Of a stretch of 64,000 bases of DNA, positions 62,373 through 64,000 are shown piece by piece (positions within the stretch are counted from its first letter, which is position 1; every line of letters begins with the position of its first letter). The stretch comes from Myxococcota bacterium (GTDB lineage Bacteria > Myxococcota_A > UBA796 > UBA9615 > JAKLKC01): the NCBI GenBank assembly GCA_023150875.1, contig JAKLKC010000028.1, positions 17,544-81,543 on the forward strand, in the 5' to 3' direction. A model generated the notes under the pieces. That model searched no databases and was not told where the DNA came from. It worked only from the letters and a program-made list of their open reading frames with translations. A program made the translations under genes and the position numbers.

Positions 62373-64000
62373 ATGTCCGCGCCACGGCTTCGGGCCCTGC
62401 TGGCAGGGATCCTGGCGACGTCCGCAGTCCCGCCCGGGGCGCTCGCCCAGGAGGTGCCCTCGGCGCAGCACTTCCGCGCCTCCGCGGACGGCGTGGGCTG
62501 GTTCGCCGGTCCCTCGGCCGTGCCCCTGGGGCTCCTCTCCCCGACCGCCTCCACGACCCTGAGCCTGGCCGCCGCCCCGGCGGTGGTGCGGGACGGCGAC
62601 GGGGCCCTGCTGATGCCCGTCGGCGCGCTGTTCGCCGCCGACATCCAGGCGGCCCTGGGGCTCCCCTTCGGGGACGTCGGCGTGGTCGTCCCCGTCGTCC
62701 TGGTGCAGGCCGGATCCGGCCTGGACCCCCGGGAGCCCCCGCCCACCTCCGCCTTCGGGGACGTGGCGATCGTGCCCAAGTTCGCGCTCCCCGTCCCCCG
62801 GCGCCTGCCGCTGGCCCTGGCGGTGGTGGTGCCCGTCACCCTCCCCACGGGGGCCGAGGGCGGCATGGCGAGCGAGCCCTCGGTCACCGCCCGTCCCGAG
62901 GTGGTGGCGGAGCTGCGGCGGGGGCAGTGGCGGGTGTCGGCGCGGGTGGGGCTGGTGGCGAGGGCCGACGCGTCCGCCTACGGGGCGCGCCGCGGGGTCC
63001 AGGCGAGCTGGGGGCTGGCCGCCGCCCTACGCGCCCACCCCCGGGTGGAGGTGCTGGGGGAGGCGTGGGGGGAGGTGGGCCTCGAGCGGCGGGACTTCCC
63101 GGCGGAGTGGCTCGCCGGGGTGCGGGTCGACCTCGGGTGGGGGCTCCGGGCGTCGGCGGCGGCCGGCACCGGGCTGACCCCCGCCTGGGGGGTGCCGGCC
63201 TTCCGTGCCGTCGTCGGGCTCGGGTGGGTCAGGCCGGGGCCCCGGGACCGGGACTTCGACGGGATCGTCGACCTGGAGGACCGCTGCCCCGACGCCGCCG
63301 AGGACGGGGACGGGTACGAGGACGGCGACGGCTGCCCCGATCCCGACAACGACGGCGATGGCCTGTTGGACCGCCGGGACCTCTGCCCCGACGCCCCCGA
63401 GGCGTGGAACGGCATCGAGGACGACGACGGCTGCCCCGAGGAGGGGGAGGTGGGGGACGCGGACGGCGACGGCCACCCCGACTACCTGGACCGCTGCCCC
63501 GAGGACGCCGAGGACCCCGACGGCCACCGGGACGACGACGGCTGCCCGGACGAGGACAACGACCGGGACGGCATCGTCGACGTCCGGGACCGCTGCCCCG
63601 ACGAGGCCGAGGTGCGCAACGGGATCGAGGACGAGGACGGCTGCCCGGACGAGGGCAGGGCCCGGATCGCCGAGGACGCCGCGGAGCGGCGCGTGATCCG
63701 GATCCGGGACGCGATCTTCTTCGAGACCGGGACCGACCGCCTGGACCCGTCCAGCGAAACGGTGTTGGACGACGTCGCCCGCCTCCTGCTGGCCCGGCCC
63801 CCCATCCGCCTCGTGGAGGTGCAGGGCCACGCCGACGCCCGGGGGGACGCCGAGTCCAACCGGGTCCTCACCCAGAAGAGGGCGGAGGCGGTGGTGCGCT
63901 ACCTGGTCACCCGGGGCGTGGACGCCAAGCGCCTCTTCGCCAAGGGCTACGGCGCCGACGTCCCCATCGACCCCGCCTCCACCGAGGAGGCCTGGGCCCG
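62373..64000 (+). CDS. OmpA-family outer-membrane protein with thrombospondin type-3 repeats (3' end outside window)
   Basis: The frame is open to base 64000, so the C-terminus is missing; 542 residues are visible. Signal peptide (LRALLAGILATSAVPPGALA). Residues about 25-285 alternate hydrophobic and polar residues with aromatics, as in an outer-membrane barrel. About 290-430 carry acidic calcium-binding thrombospondin type-3-like repeats (DRDFDGIVDLEDRCPDA, DNDGDGLLDRRDLCPDA, DADGDGHPDYLDRCPED). From about 450 an OmpA peptidoglycan-binding domain begins (IFFETGTDRLDPSSETVLDDVA, QGHADARGDAESNR) and is cut before its end. The ATG follows GAGGGGGGAGG. It would link the outer membrane to peptidoglycan. 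Confidence 0.93.
   Translation, partial: MSAPRLRALLAGILATSAVPPGALAQEVPSAQHFRASADGVGWFAGPSAVPLGLLSPTASTTLSLAAAPAVVRDGDGALLMPVGALFAADIQAALGLPFGDVGVVVPVVLVQAGSGLDPREPPPTSAFGDVAIVPKFALPVPRRLPLALAVVVPVTLPTGAEGGMASEPSVTARPEVVAELRRGQWRVSARVGLVARADASAYGARRGVQASWGLAAALRAHPRVEVLGEAWGEVGLERRDFPAEWLAGVRVDLGWGLRASAAAGTGLTPAWGVPAFRAVVGLGWVRPGPRDRDFDGIVDLEDRCPDAAEDGDGYEDGDGCPDPDNDGDGLLDRRDLCPDAPEAWNGIEDDDGCPEEGEVGDADGDGHPDYLDRCPEDAEDPDGHRDDDGCPDEDNDRDGIVDVRDRCPDEAEVRNGIEDEDGCPDEGRARIAEDAAERRVIRIRDAIFFETGTDRLDPSSETVLDDVARLLLARPPIRLVEVQGHADARGDAESNRVLTQKRAEAVVRYLVTRGVDAKRLFAKGYGADVPIDPASTEEAWA

Overview
The window is a very GC-rich, gene-dense bacterial stretch. The gene content points to a Myxococcota-type (deltaproteobacterial) genome: several Hanks-type Ser/Thr kinases, FHA proteins and FHA-sigma54 activators, many large lipoproteins, FG-GAP and MopE-type metal-binding repeats, a MYXO-CTERM-like protein tail, and a tig-clpP-clpX-lon-HU block. 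This assignment is inference from gene content; there is no rRNA in the window. No phage, insertion sequence, CRISPR array or replication origin was seen.

Layout. 1-3.3 kb: 3' two thirds of metH, a lipoprotein and a small membrane protein. 3.5-6.2 kb: an FG-GAP lipoprotein and a methyltransferase. 6.4-9.1 kb: a coupled FHA/winged-helix regulator and Ser/Thr kinase. 9.3-14.8 kb: secreted and surface proteins ending in a 1050-residue MopE/FG-GAP protein. 14.8-21.8 kb: housekeeping core with tRNA-Leu, tig, clpP, clpX, lon, an HU gene, tRNA-Val and tRNA-Asp. 21.9-29.6 kb: uppP, a matrixin metalloprotease with its secreted partner, then a TonB-dependent receptor with two lipoproteins. 29.6-34 kb: a cysteine-less thioredoxin-fold protein, a PP2C phosphatase, a DUF1858-like protein, an alpha/beta hydrolase and a sigma54 activator. 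34.1-42.2 kb: a PHP-domain lipoprotein, tgt and several envelope proteins. 42.7-49.8 kb: two coupled beta-propeller proteins (one fused to OmpA) and a deacetylase-fold lipoprotein. 50-56.2 kb (minus strand): an ABC permease, a periplasmic adaptor, a glycosyltransferase and a tandem radical SAM protein. 56.4-64 kb: hflX, an FHA-GAF-sigma54 activator, a Ser/Thr kinase and an OmpA-type barrel cut by the window end.

How the genes work together. Protein quality control (trigger factor, ClpXP, Lon) forms one block. Phospho-signalling recurs: two kinases, one PP2C phosphatase, and three proteins with phosphothreonine-reading FHA domains, two of them sigma54 activators. Envelope biogenesis and surface display dominate the rest. 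The least explained parts are the minus-strand cluster headed by a 758-residue protein with two complete radical SAM halves, and a 130-170 bp sequence present three times within 8 kb, once as the true C-terminus of a gene and twice as gene-less fragments downstream of other genes.

Many start codons were chosen by Shine-Dalgarno spacing and differ from the longest possible reading frame; GTG and TTG starts and 1-14 base overlaps between neighbours are common.
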